A stretch of DNA of 40,248 bases from Pseudomonadota bacterium (GTDB lineage Bacteria; Planctomycetota; UBA8108; UBA1146). Location: assembly GCA_017859655.1 (NCBI GenBank), contig JAFMMO010000008.1, forward strand, positions 1 to 40,248. The letters are read 5' to 3'. The stretch's first letter is position 1. Each line of letters opens with the position of its first letter. Below, piece by piece: positions 21,004-31,400 of the stretch. A program made the position numbers and the translations under genes. The notes under the pieces are model-generated. The model ran no database searches. It was not told where the DNA came from and saw nothing but the letters and a program-made list of their open reading frames with translations.

Positions 21004-22224
21004 GGAAGGCGGGACGATGAGCTGGAGCTGGTAGGCGAGGCTGATCACCGGATACCTCACGTGGAGGCGGAAGAGGCGATATCGACCGAGATCGAGGCCC
21101 GCGATCCGCGCCGCCGCGCCGAGCATCTCCCGGTAGCGCGGCACCTCGGCGAAGTCCCAGCCCGGGGACTCCTCGCCGAGAGATCGGGCGGACTCGCAGA
21201 AGTCGAGGCGATCGGCGGCGGACTGCTCCGAGAGGGGGCGCAGGAGGACATCGCCCCGGCTGATCTCGACCTGCGGCTCGCATCCGGACCAGACCGCCTC
21301 ATCGACGAGGACATCGAGGAGCATGTGCTCCGATGGGGTCCGGGGAACGAACACGAAGTTCCGGGGTCCTCCCTCCGGGATCCGGGTCGGCCCGACCCCG
21401 CCATCGCGAGAGAGGAAGAGCACGGTGCTGATCTGGCTCATGCCATCCGGGTCCGCGGGGAGGGTGTAGAGGAGCTTGCGCCCCGACCTCTCGAGCTGGA
21501 GCGGCGGCAGGGGGTCGGAGCAGAACTCCCGCAGCGCGATCGAGGAGCCATCTCCGGGGAGCTCCTCGCTGAGGAGATTCCGTTCGGCGATCTCGACCCG
21601 TCGATCGAGCTCCTCCTCGGAGATCTCGGCGGACTCCCCGCAGAGCAGACGCCCCCCCAACAGGAGGCTGCGGTCGGGGCGGATCCTCCGCATCTCGACC
21701 GAGCCGTAGAGAGCGACCGCATCGAGAGTCTCGGAGTCGGTCGAGGATGGCTGGATCAAGTAGGTCGTGAGGGCGACCCGGGTGCTCGTGCCGTAGAGCG
21801 TGCTGAGCCCGCGGTAGACCCCCTGCTTGCTGCTCGCCTCGATCTTCTGTCGCGCCTCGACGAGGTCCACCCCGATCAGCGTGTCGAGGTTGGTCTTTCT
21901 TCCGCCGAGGGAGCGGATCACGGCATCCAGACGGTCGACCGCCGCCGCCGCCGCCTCGCGGATCTTCCGGGGGACCCCCTGGCCCTCTCCCGCCTCGACG
22001 ATGCTGCGAAGTCCCCCCGAAGAGGGCAGCTGGTGCAGGACTCGGAGCGGCTCGTCGTTGCGGAGGGCGGCGCAGGTGCGGACGCAGAGTGTCTGGTCGA
22101 GGGACCAGACCCGCGCGAGGTCGGTGGGCCGGGGCAGCTCCCCGTCCTTCGACACCAGAGCCCTGAGGGAGCTCTGGAGCGACTCCCCCAACTCCAGGAG
22201 GGTCTGGGATGAGATCTGGGACAT
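20995..22224 (-). CDS. Conserved-looking hypothetical protein (no family recognised)
   Basis: Long ORF starting MSQISSQTLLELGESLQSSLRALVSKDGELPRPTDLARVWSLDQTLCVRTCAALR. Ends in a 9-bp convergent overlap with the APH gene. N-terminal helical, possibly HTH-like, region. Confidence 0.7.
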   Translation of the reverse strand: MSQISSQTLLELGESLQSSLRALVSKDGELPRPTDLARVWSLDQTLCVRTCAALRNDEPLRVLHQLPSSGGLRSIVEAGEGQGVPRKIREAAAAAVDRLDAVIRSLGGRKTNLDTLIGVDLVEARQKIEASSKQGVYRGLSTLYGTSTRVALTTYLIQPSSTDSETLDAVALYGSVEMRRIRPDRSLLLGGRLLCGESAEISEEELDRRVEIAERNLLSEELPGDGSSIALREFCSDPLPPLQLERSGRKLLYTLPADPDGMSQISTVLFLSRDGGVGPTRIPEGGPRNFVFVPRTPSEHMLLDVLVDEAVWSGCEPQVEISRGDVLLRPLSEQSAADRLDFCESARSLGEESPGWDFAEVPRYREMLGAAARIAGLDLGRYRLFRLHVRYPVISLAYQLQLIVPPSSD

Positions 22225-22359
22225 GATCGGATCGCCTCGTCTACCCGCAGGGGGCTGGAGCGACGAACGTCGTTGGTGAGTGATGGAGACGGCAAGCGGA
22301 CGCTCCTCCACCGGCAAGATGAACCACAGCCTGCCGGGGGAGGCACCGAGGCCCGCCGG

Positions 22360-24912
22360 TCAGCACCCCCCGAGCGTGCAACCGAGCAGCGAAGCCTCGC
22401 TGTCGCACGCCGGATAGGGCGCGGGGGGCGCCGGCCCCCCGGCATAGAGGTGATTCAGGAGCAGGATCGCGTCGGAGAGCTGAAGCGCCGCATCCCCGTC
22501 GAAGTCCGCGGCATCTTCACAGGGAAGCGCCCCACCGCCGAAGAGTCCCATCAGGAGGGTGATGGGGTCCCCGAGATCGAGGTCCCCCGAAGCATCGACA
22601 TCGCCCCGGAGGAAGGCGACCGGTCGAGGGCGCGCCACGACGAGGAGCGCGTTCGCGTATCGACCCGAGGTCACACCCGGGGTTGAGTCGAGGGCGGCGA
22701 CCCGCAGGAGGACGCGACCATCCGGGCCCGGGTCCACCTCGACGAAGCGGGCGATCCAGCCATCCCGGTTCTCGGCCGGGAGGCGCGTGCTCGGATCATC
22801 GGAGTCGAGGAAGAGAAGTCCTCCCGAGGCTGGGTCCGGGTTCCCGCTGCCGAGGCTGCTGTCGTTGCGGAAGGAGTCCGCGCCCTCGATCGTCACGACG
22901 GATCCCTCGGTCCAGCCGCCATCGTTCCGATCCCCGAAGAACACGATCTCATGGTCTCGTGCGGGGTCGAGGCCGTTGAGCTCGAGGACGAGGTCCTGTC
23001 CGGATGCGGCCGGCGCCGGGGGTCCGATCGACCCGTGGGCATCGACGAGCAGCCCGAAGGCGAGCGCGGCATCGGTCTCGGGAAGCGGCGAGCCGCTCCG
23101 CGTGGTTCCCTGCTCGCCGCCGTCGTAGCTGCCCCCCATCACCGTGAGGGTGATCCCGGTCGGGGATCCGTCCTCGCGACTGACGAGCTCACCGGAAGAG
23201 GGCAGCCCGGAGCCGCCGTTCGGGGAGGTGAACCGGGTGAGGTTCGCGGTCGACTGTCCCGGCACCCAGGCGAGGTCGTTCACCACGATGAGCACATCCT
23301 CCTCGGCGGGCGCGAAGCGCGCGGTGACCGCGCGATCTCCGAAGAGGACCAGCTCGACGGTGGGGTCGGCGCCCGAGGCATCGCCCGTCCACTCGATGAA
23401 GGTCCAGCCGGGAGCTGGGACCGCGTGCAGGATGACGCTCTCGCCGTCCCCGTGGAGCGGGCGCCCGTTCGAGCGCGTGATCCGGCCGGCCCCCTCGACC
23501 TCGGTGACCAGGGTGTGAGTGCGGGTCCCCTTCGAGATGACGAAGCGATCGGTGATCGCTCCATCCACCCGGAGGTTCTCGAGCCAGAGCAGGTCCCCGT
23601 CGAACCGGAGCAGACAGGAGCCGTGCTCGAACTCCTCGCGCACCACGAGGGGATGGCCGCCGGTGCCACCGATGGTGCGGCCGCCGTGACCGGCGACGAC
23701 GCAGACTCCCCCCACCCCCGGGGGGCCGGGGGACTTCTCGTACGCGCCCGCGCCCGCGGGGTCGCCATCCCCCGCGTCGATGACGCGTCCATCGGCGATC
23801 AGGGTGGGGAGATCCGGGGTCGCGTAGTCGGGGATGGAGCCATACCCGTGCGCGCCGTCGATGAGGAAGGTGCGCTCGTAGCCATGAGAGTGCCCGGAGA
23901 TGACCAGATCGACCCCTCCGGCCTCCAGGAGCGGGAGCAGGTACTCGCGGGCGAGCACGAGCCGCCCCCCGGAGTCGGTGCCATCGTTCGAGTCGTGGGT
24001 CCCCTTCGAGTAGGGCGGGTGGTGGAAGAGCGCCACGACCCAGTCGGCGAGGGTGCCCTGCAGGTCCGCGGTCACCCAGTCGAGCATGGTGGAGGGGGGG
24101 ACGAGATCGCCGGTCGCGGTGTCGATCACGATGAAGTGGACATTGTGGTGATCGAAGGAGTAGTGCCCCTCGTTCCCGGAGGCGACACCTCCCATCCCCC
24201 CGCCCGCGGGGAGGGTGAACGCCTCGAACCAGGGACCGGCCTGGAAGGCCGGGGTCAGGCTGTCCGCATCGTGGTTCCCGATCGACGGCCACAGGCAGGA
24301 GCGGGAGAGGAGCGAGGCGTAGGCCCCGAAGACCCGCGCGGTGAACTCGCCATCCGTTCCGGTCTCATAGGCGATGTCTCCGGCGTGAAGGATGAGCTCG
24401 GGAGGATCGTCGCCCCCCAGGTGGCTGAGGAGGGAGTCCCGCACCGCGCGCTGGGGTGCTTCCCCGGTCCCGGAGTCGGCGAGCACCCAGACGGTGAAGG
24501 GGTCCGGCTCCCCCGGCGGGGCCGCGGTGCGGAAGCGATGCGCAGCGGTCCCCCCGCCGAGGACCCCATCGACGGTGGTCCCGAAGCGATAGTGATGGGA
24601 GCACGAGGGCACCAGCCCATCGAGGATCACCTCGTGGTCGCGCGCGGTCGGGGAGGAAGGAGGGATGACGGTCGTCCCGAGCGTTGTCTCCGTGTAGACC
24701 CCGGACTCGATGCCCCACTCGACGAAGGGTGCGCCGCCGGAGCCGGCGTCGGTGCGGAAGCGAATGATGACGCGGGTGTCGGAGACCTGCTGGAGGTAGG
24801 CGTCGCGAACGACGACGGGCGCCGTTCCCTGGGCGGAGGCGGAGGCCGCCGTGAGGAGCAGTCCGGCGATGCCGATCAGCCCGGCCCGAAGGAGGGAGGT
24901 CTCCTTCCTCAC
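22360..24912 (-). CDS. Secreted purple-acid-phosphatase-like metallophosphoesterase with InlB_B-type repeat and C-terminal dockerin-like domain
   Basis: Signal peptide; Fn3-like N-terminus (VVVRDAYLQQVSDTRVIIRFRT); LADSGTG, HAGDIAYETG, SIGNHDAD, LFHHPPYS, ISGHSHGYERT; InlB_B-like VEGAGRITRSNGRPLHGDGESVILHAVPAPGWTFIEWTGDASGADP...VTARF; dockerin-like LRGDVDASGDLDLGDPITLLMGLFGGG...ADFDGDAALQLSDAILLLNHLYAGG. Confidence 0.9.
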   Translation of the reverse strand: MRKETSLLRAGLIGIAGLLLTAASASAQGTAPVVVRDAYLQQVSDTRVIIRFRTDAGSGGAPFVEWGIESGVYTETTLGTTVIPPSSPTARDHEVILDGLVPSCSHHYRFGTTVDGVLGGGTAAHRFRTAAPPGEPDPFTVWVLADSGTGEAPQRAVRDSLLSHLGGDDPPELILHAGDIAYETGTDGEFTARVFGAYASLLSRSCLWPSIGNHDADSLTPAFQAGPWFEAFTLPAGGGMGGVASGNEGHYSFDHHNVHFIVIDTATGDLVPPSTMLDWVTADLQGTLADWVVALFHHPPYSKGTHDSNDGTDSGGRLVLAREYLLPLLEAGGVDLVISGHSHGYERTFLIDGAHGYGSIPDYATPDLPTLIADGRVIDAGDGDPAGAGAYEKSPGPPGVGGVCVVAGHGGRTIGGTGGHPLVVREEFEHGSCLLRFDGDLLWLENLRVDGAITDRFVISKGTRTHTLVTEVEGAGRITRSNGRPLHGDGESVILHAVPAPGWTFIEWTGDASGADPTVELVLFGDRAVTARFAPAEEDVLIVVNDLAWVPGQSTANLTRFTSPNGGSGLPSSGELVSREDGSPTGITLTVMGGSYDGGEQGTTRSGSPLPETDAALAFGLLVDAHGSIGPPAPAASGQDLVLELNGLDPARDHEIVFFGDRNDGGWTEGSVVTIEGADSFRNDSSLGSGNPDPASGGLLFLDSDDPSTRLPAENRDGWIARFVEVDPGPDGRVLLRVAALDSTPGVTSGRYANALLVVARPRPVAFLRGDVDASGDLDLGDPITLLMGLFGGGALPCEDAADFDGDAALQLSDAILLLNHLYAGGPAPPAPYPACDSEASLLGCTLGGC

Positions 24913-24923
24913 GACGATCCTCT

Positions 24924-25910
24924 CTAGCCGCCGTCCGGCGGAGCTTCGGTGGCTCCCTCCCCGGCGGGAGCCTCCGGGACAGACTCTCTGCGCTCTCGAA
25001 TCTCCGCCAGCAGCGTGGCGGCGAGAGCGAACTCGGGGACCCGCTCGAGGGCGAGGCGGGCATCGTCCTCGGCCGCGTCCAGCTCCCCCCGGGCGAGCCG
25101 CACGCGAGCCCGGGAGACGAGATGGACCGGCAAGGGTCGCCGGGCGATGACGCGATCCGCCTCGGCGAGCGCCGCATCGAGGGCCTCGATCCGACGAGCC
25201 TCGTTCCCCGCCGCCCGATAGACCTCGGCGCGGCGGAGGAGCCAGGGGGTCCGCACCGCGGCCCGACCCAGCTCCGCCCCGATCATCGCCAGCGCGCTCT
25301 CGAACTCCCCGCGGGCGATCTCGTTCGAGATCCAGGCATCGCGGATCAGCAGCGACTCCCCGAGACGCTCGATCGCCCGGGCGTAGAGGCGGGAGGCCGC
25401 CTCGAGGCGACCGGTCCCGCCCAGCGCCGCGCCGAGGGTGAGGGTCCGTTCGAGGGTCGGCAGCGCCTCGAAGGCGCGGCGTCGATCCTCGATGGCGCCG
25501 TCCAGGTTCCCCGCGGCCACGCGGAGGTCCGCCCGAAGATCGAGGGCTCCGGGATGGTCGGGGGCCTCCGTGAGCACCCCGTCGAGGAGCGCGAGGACTC
25601 CGTCCGATCGATCGAGATCGACGAGGACCTGTGCGCGCAGGAGCGGCGCGGTGAGGCGCCGCAGGGGAGAGTCGGGCATCTCCTCGAGGAGGAGGTCGAC
25701 ACGGTCGAGGTCTGCGAGGGCATCCGTCGGCTTGCCGTGCTCTCGAAGGAGCCGCGCCCGCTGGAGGAGCAGCTCCGGAGGCGGGGACTCGAGCTCGGCG
25801 ATCCGCGCGGTGATCTCCTGAATGTCGACGTGGAGACCATCATGTGCCCGAGCTCCTCCGGGCAGGAGGAGCGCGGCGCCGATGAGGAGGCCGGGGCGTA
25901 GACGCTTCAC
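24924..25910 (-). CDS. Secreted/periplasmic TPR-repeat protein, likely operon partner of the phosphoesterase
   Basis: Signal peptide MKRLRPGLLIGAALLLPGGARA; TPR-like helices (ALADLDRVDLLLEE, GALDLRADLRVAAGNLDGAIEDRRRAFEALP, ARGELDAAEDDARLALERVPEFALAATLL); 11-bp gap to next start. Confidence 0.82.
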   Translation of the reverse strand: MKRLRPGLLIGAALLLPGGARAHDGLHVDIQEITARIAELESPPPELLLQRARLLREHGKPTDALADLDRVDLLLEEMPDSPLRRLTAPLLRAQVLVDLDRSDGVLALLDGVLTEAPDHPGALDLRADLRVAAGNLDGAIEDRRRAFEALPTLERTLTLGAALGGTGRLEAASRLYARAIERLGESLLIRDAWISNEIARGEFESALAMIGAELGRAAVRTPWLLRRAEVYRAAGNEARRIEALDAALAEADRVIARRPLPVHLVSRARVRLARGELDAAEDDARLALERVPEFALAATLLAEIRERRESVPEAPAGEGATEAPPDGG

Positions 25911-26157
25911 GCTCGATCCTCATGCTCTCGAAGGGCGGGTCCCTCCCCGGGGCGGCACGCCCCCGGATCTCCGGGATCCGCGACCACCAGCCTCCGTCCC
26001 CTGCTGGGGATCGGTCGGCGCTCGAAACTCCGATTCTACCATGAGGGGGCGGATGCCGCCGGATTCCCGGCTCCCGGCCACACTCCCTCCCGGAGGGGTC
26101 TCCTTTGCGGTCGCAGGCGGACTCTGATAGCACGGGGCGCAGAGGAGAGGGGGTCCG

Positions 26158-27039
26158 ATGGTGGAGGGAGACAGGGGGGCCGGAGACAGGGGGGCCGGAG
26201 ACAGGGGGGCCGGCGAATCCGTGAACACCGGCCGCGCCGCGCCGACCCACGGCATCGATGCGCTGCCGCCGGCGGAGATCGCCCATCGGGCGGAGGAGGT
26301 GGGTGTCCGCAAGGCCAGGGGAGACCTCCTCTCGACCTTCCTCCTCGCCGTGCTCGCGGGGGCGTTCATCACCCTCGGCGCGATGCTCTGCTTCGTCGTG
26401 ATGGCGGAGAGCGGACTCGGCGCCGGTCCGACCCGGCTGCTCGGCGGGCTGAGCTTCTCCCTCGGGCTCGTCCTCGTCGTGCTCGCGGGCGCGGAGCTCT
26501 TCACCGGGAACAACCTCATCGCCATGGCTTGGGCGAGCGGGCGAATCGGCGGAGTCGAGCTGGTCCGGAGCTGGATCGTGGTCTACCTCGGGAACGTGAT
26601 CGGGTGCGGGGTCACCGCCGTGCTCCTGAAGCTGGCCGGCGCCGCGTCCATCGCCCCGGGGGTCGCCGAGGGAGTGCTCTCGGCCGCGCGCGCCAAGTCG
26701 TCTCTCCCCTGGGTCGAGGCCCTCTCCCGAGGCGTCCTCTGCAACGCGCTCGTCTGCCTCGCGATCTGGATCGCCCTCGGGGCCCGGAGCGCCACCGACA
26801 AGGTGATCGCCGTCGCGATCCCCGTGGCCGCCTTCGTGGCGCTCGGCTTCGAGCACGTGATCGCGAACTGGGGGATCTTCGCGCTCGCTCGGCTCATCGA
26901 CCCGCAGGCGATCGAGACGGGCCCGGCGATGACCGCGCTCGCGGCGGTGACGGTGGGGAACGTGATCGGCGGGACCCTGCTCGTCGGCGCGGTCTACTGG
27001 CTCATCTATCTCAGACCGCAGCGGCGGGGCGCGCGCTGA
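26158..27039 (+). CDS. Formate/nitrite transporter (FNT) family protein
   Basis: AGAFITLGAMLCFVVMAE, LVVLAGAELFTGNNLIAMAW, LGNVIGCGV, ALSRGVLCNALVCLAIWIALGARSATDKVIAVAIPVAAFVALGFEHVIANW, GNVIGGTLLVGAVYWLIYL. Confidence 0.92.
   Translation: MVEGDRGAGDRGAGDRGAGESVNTGRAAPTHGIDALPPAEIAHRAEEVGVRKARGDLLSTFLLAVLAGAFITLGAMLCFVVMAESGLGAGPTRLLGGLSFSLGLVLVVLAGAELFTGNNLIAMAWASGRIGGVELVRSWIVVYLGNVIGCGVTAVLLKLAGAASIAPGVAEGVLSAARAKSSLPWVEALSRGVLCNALVCLAIWIALGARSATDKVIAVAIPVAAFVALGFEHVIANWGIFALARLIDPQAIETGPAMTALAAVTVGNVIGGTLLVGAVYWLIYLRPQRRGAR
26167..26211 (+). repeat. Three perfect tandem copies of GGAGACAGGGGGGCC in the FNT N-terminus
   Basis: 15-bp unit x3, in frame, encoding repeated GDRGA. Confidence 0.9.
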
Positions 27040-27048
27040 GGCGGGGGG

Positions 27049-27534
27049 CTACTCGAAGACGAGGTTCTGACCCGCGCCCAGGAGTCGCTCGTAGGTGGTC
27101 CCGTCGGCGCTCTCGATCGGGGAGAAGCCGCGGGCATCCGCCCAGCGAGCCACAGCTTCGTCATCGCAGCGGAGGCGAACCCGGCGGAAGTTCCCATCCG
27201 CGTGGGCGAGGATGACCTGCAGAAGCGCGGAGCCGACTCCGGAGCGGCGCATCTCCTCGAGGATGTAGAGGTGGCGGATCCGCCCCGCGGTCGAGCCCTG
27301 GGTCGAGCTCGGGTCGACGGAGATCCCGCCGAGCCCGATGAGTCGGTCTCCCACCCGCACCTCGAAGAATGCCTCCTCCGGTCGGGAGAAGTCGCTCTCT
27401 CCGGACTCCCAGTCCTCCACGAGGCCGGTGAGGTGGCCTCCCCCGGCGCCGGTGTCCTCCTGCCGCAGCAGCTCGATCCCGGCGGGAGGTGAGTCGATCC
27501 GTCCAATGGCGAGGAGTCTCTGAGGGGTCGGCAT
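27049..27534 (-). CDS. GNAT-family acetyltransferase
   Basis: VGDRLIGLGGISVDPSS...RIRHLYILEEMRRSGVGSALLQVILAHA; RRSGVGSAL is the acetyl-CoA-binding loop. Confidence 0.87.
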   Translation of the reverse strand: MPTPQRLLAIGRIDSPPAGIELLRQEDTGAGGGHLTGLVEDWESGESDFSRPEEAFFEVRVGDRLIGLGGISVDPSSTQGSTAGRIRHLYILEEMRRSGVGSALLQVILAHADGNFRRVRLRCDDEAVARWADARGFSPIESADGTTYERLLGAGQNLVFE

Positions 27535-27615
27535 CGCTGGCTCCCTTGGCGGTCCGAAGAGGGGACCGACCCGGCGCCGGCCCTCTCTCTTCTTCGGCTC
27601 ACCCCGCGTCCTGCT

Positions 27616-28140
27616 CTACCGGAACTTCCCGGACGCGGTCCCCGCCGCCTCAGCTCGCTCCCGCCGCCTCCTCTCCTCCTCCGCGAATCGGACCAGCTCA
27701 TCGGGGATCGAAGGCCACTCCTGATCGGCGGCGCCCCACAGCCAGGGAGGCTCGGAGCGCAGCTCGGTGTCGAGGACCATCTCGAGCTCGAGGCGCGTCT
27801 GCTGGAGGACCGTCCCGTCCGGGCTCCAGAGGGTGGTCCGGACCCTGCCCCCCTCGTCCGCCTGGGTCTCCTGAACCAGATACCCGGTCTCGGGGTGCCA
27901 GACGCGCAGGCCTCCGACCTCGGCGACCCCGGGGCCCCGCCCCCGGGGCACGCGCTGCCAGCCGGGGCAGTGCACCCCATGAACCACCCGGATCACGGGG
28001 TGGATGTCCCAGCGCCAGTGCTCGAGCGCCCCGGGGCCGTAGGCCAGGGTGCCGACGGCGAGGAGCAGAAGGAGCACGGCTCCCAGAGTCAGGCCGGGTC
28101 GGGGACGGCGATCCGCCACGATCTCCTCCGGTGCGCTCAT
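27616..28140 (-). CDS. Hypothetical single-pass membrane-anchored protein
   Basis: ATG at 28140: MSAPEEIVADRRPRPGLTLGAVLLLLLAVGTLAYGPG..., one TM segment then a soluble domain. Confidence 0.6.
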   Translation of the reverse strand: MSAPEEIVADRRPRPGLTLGAVLLLLLAVGTLAYGPGALEHWRWDIHPVIRVVHGVHCPGWQRVPRGRGPGVAEVGGLRVWHPETGYLVQETQADEGGRVRTTLWSPDGTVLQQTRLELEMVLDTELRSEPPWLWGAADQEWPSIPDELVRFAEEERRRRERAEAAGTASGKFR

Positions 28141-28297
28141 GACGATGGACCTCCAACGCTGGGGAAAGGCAGAGCTTACACGAAACCTAACTTCCTTCGC
28201 CGATTCATCTTGAGAGGGGGACCGCAATCGGCCGAGGGGATCCTCCCGCTTCCGGGATAGGTCGTTGCGCAGGCCCGATTGTCATGTTGTCATGTTA

Positions 28298-28328
28298 GTC
28301 GCTATGCGACCGTCGTGGCTGCGACGGT
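28298..28328. repeat. Adjacent inverted repeats GTCGC-tat-GCGAC and ACCGTCG-tggctg-CGACGGT
   Basis: Read directly; low-GC region upstream of the 28472 gene. Preceded by direct repeat TGTCATGT-TGTCATGT (about 28281-28296). Confidence 0.6.
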
Positions 28329-28471
28329 AGTTCTGGCTCGATAGTAACGACAAACGACTCGAGAAGATTATCGGCGCTCCCGATCGGGGGCGCGCGAGGT
28401 GGTTCCTCACTCACGCCGGAGTCCGGAGTGAAGGGGGGACGCCTGTCGATCTATGAAAGCGAGGCCCGCTG

Positions 28472-31400
28472 GTGTCCGTACACAGCATCTCCCTGTCCTC
28501 CCCTCTCTCCGGGCGTCGCGCGCGACGGCTCGGGGCGCTGAGCGTCTGCCTCCTCCTCCTCGGCGCCGTCGGCGCCTCCTCGATCCGGGCAGAGGAGAAC
28601 GACAACACCGCCTGCACCCAGATCGCCGCGAGCGAGCACTTCGCGGTCGAGCTCATCGGGACGGAGTACCTCCCCGACGAGACGAGCGTCTGGAACTACG
28701 CGGTGACCTGGGACGGCATCGGGCCGGTGCTTGACCGCTTCATGCTGAAGCTCTGTCACGATGCGGATGTCGTCGAGGCGAGCCCGGCGGGGAGCTGGGT
28801 CGGCTACAGCGGCGAGATGGGACTCTACGGGATCAAGTGGAACACGAGCGGGATCACCTTCGAGCCCGGGATCCCGGTGCTCTTCAGCGTCACCCTCGAC
28901 GATGCCTACCTGATGTCGAGGACGAAGGTCTCCCTCAAGGCGGGCGACTACCCGCAGCAGCTTCACATCTGCGGGCCGAGCAAGTACTGCACCGAGGTCG
29001 AGTTCCCCCCGCAGGACCTGATCTGCACCCTCGACCCCTGCACGTGCGAGACCTTCCTCAGCTGGACCAACATCGGCTACTACGACCTGATCAACATCCG
29101 GGTGGACGGGGTCCTCGTGCAGACCCTCCCCGGGAGCGCGACCTCGACCACGCTCACCGTCGGCACCGGTGCCCACCTCATCGAGGTGACCGGGGTCGAG
29201 GACGAGGACTACGACGGGGTGTACGACCACTGCGGCGAGTACAGCCCCCACTCGGGAGGCCGCTTCAGCGAGGATGACCCTGACGAGCCGGACTACGAGG
29301 ACGATGAGGACGATGAGGACGACTACGAGGAGGGATGCGAGGATGACGAGGAGACCGATCCCGCCACCTGCATCGTCGTCTGCCCGGAGCTGACCCCAGC
29401 CTCCCCCTCCGCCCTCAGCTGCACCCCCGACCCGCTCACCTGCGCGGTCGACATCCAGTGGACGAACGAGCGTGTCTACACCGAGCTCGTCCTCTCCGTC
29501 GACGGCGTCCCCTACGCGACCCTCCCCGGGGATGCCACCTCCTTCACCCTGACGGAGGCGCTGGTCGGGTACCACTCCGTCTGCCTCAACGGAACCGACG
29601 ACTGCGGGCTCCCGTTCCCCGAGGTCTGCTGCAGCTTCTCCTGCGACGACCCGATCCCGCCCCCGGTCAACGATCTCCAGTGCCTGATCATCGACCCGTG
29701 CGACTGCTCCTTCTCCGTCTCCTGGACGAACGGAGCCGCGGACTACGACGTGATCCGGATCTTCGTCGACGGAGAGCTGATCACGACGCTGCCGGGCAAC
29801 GCCCGAAACGCGATCGTCTCCCCGACCGGTGGCCTCGACCCGATCCTCCTCCCCGGCGCGACCTCCAGCATCTGCATCGTGCCCGAGCGCAACGGCTACA
29901 CCGGGGACCAGACCTGCTGCTCCCTCACCTGCGAGGAGATCCCGAACGGCGCCCCGATGGCGCTGAGCTGCGATGCGCCGCCCGCCCCGGAGTGCACCGC
30001 GGACATCTACTGGCTGAACAGCGGAGACTACTCGACCATCGAGATCCTCCTCGACGGGATGCTCTACGCGACCCTGCCCGGCACCAGCCAGTCCGCCAGC
30101 GTGGCGATCCCCGAGCTCGGACCCCATGAGATCTGCGTCCGCGCGACCACGATCTGCGACGAGCTGCTCCCCGATGTCTGCTGCACGGTCGAGTGCATCG
30201 GGCCGCCGGACCCGATCAACACGCTGATGTGCACCCTCGATGACATCTGCACCTGCGAGTTCTCCCTCACCTGGATGAACGGGAACACGGACTACGACAC
30301 GATCCAGGTCCTCATCGATGGGGTCCTGCACGAGGAGCTCCCCGGCACCGCCACCAGCCTGCCCCTGAGCCTCTTCACCGAGGGCCCCGCGAACATCTGC
30401 CTGGTCCCGGAGCGCTACGGCCTCCTCGGTCAGGCGACCTGCTGCGTCGTCGACTGCCCGGGAATCCCGAACGACGCGGTCGAGGGGCTGACCTGCACGC
30501 CGGACCCCCTGACCTGCGTCTTCACCGCGAGCTGGAGCAACCCGGCCCCCTACACCCTGATCGAGGTGTCCCTCGACGGAGCGGTGATCGCGACCCTCCC
30601 CGGTGATGCGACCAGCTACGACTTCATGTCCCCGCTCACGGGTCCGCACCAGATCTGCGTGACCGCGACCACCATCTGCGGCGAGCTCTCCGCCCCCGCC
30701 TGCTGCGAGATCGACTGCACGATCCCGCCGCCCGACCCGGTCCTCGATCTCGTGTGCGGCGCGGTCGATCCGTGCACCTGCACGCTGGACCTCAGCTGGA
30801 CCAACGCCGAGTCGAACTACGATTCGATCCAGATCCTCATCGACGGCGTGCTCGACCAGACCATCGCCGGCTCGGCGACGACCGCGGCGATCGCGCTGCC
30901 GAGTCCCGACGACTACTCGCTCTGCGTCATCCCGATCCGCAACGGCGTGTCCGGAACCGCGAGCTGCTGCTCGGCGACCTGCCCGGTCACCGACCCGATC
31001 CCGCCGACCGTCCTCGAGTGCATCGTCGATGCCGTCTCCTGCAACGCGACGATCAACTGGATGAACAACTCGCTCTACTCCCAGGTGGAGGTGCGGCTGA
31101 ACGGCATCGTCGACCAGGTCGTCCCGGGCGCGAACGGGTCCGCGACGGTCCTGCTCACCTACCCGGGTGCGAACACCCTCTCGATCGTCGCCACCACCGT
31201 CTGCGGCGTGGTGACCGAGGAGGTCTCCTGCATCGTGTCCTGCCCGCAGCTCGAGCCCGACCCGGTCGGAAACCTCACCTGCACCCTGGCCGATGTCTGC
31301 ACCTGCACCTACGACCTGAGCTGGACGAACGAGGGCCCCTGGGCGTACGACTCCATCCGCGTCAACATCGACGGCGTGCTCGTCCAGACCCTTCCGGGCA

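Noticed and set aside
22951-24927. 658-aa + strand ORF opposite the phosphoesterase
   Set aside because: The minus strand has intact metallophosphoesterase motifs; this frame is a GC artefact.
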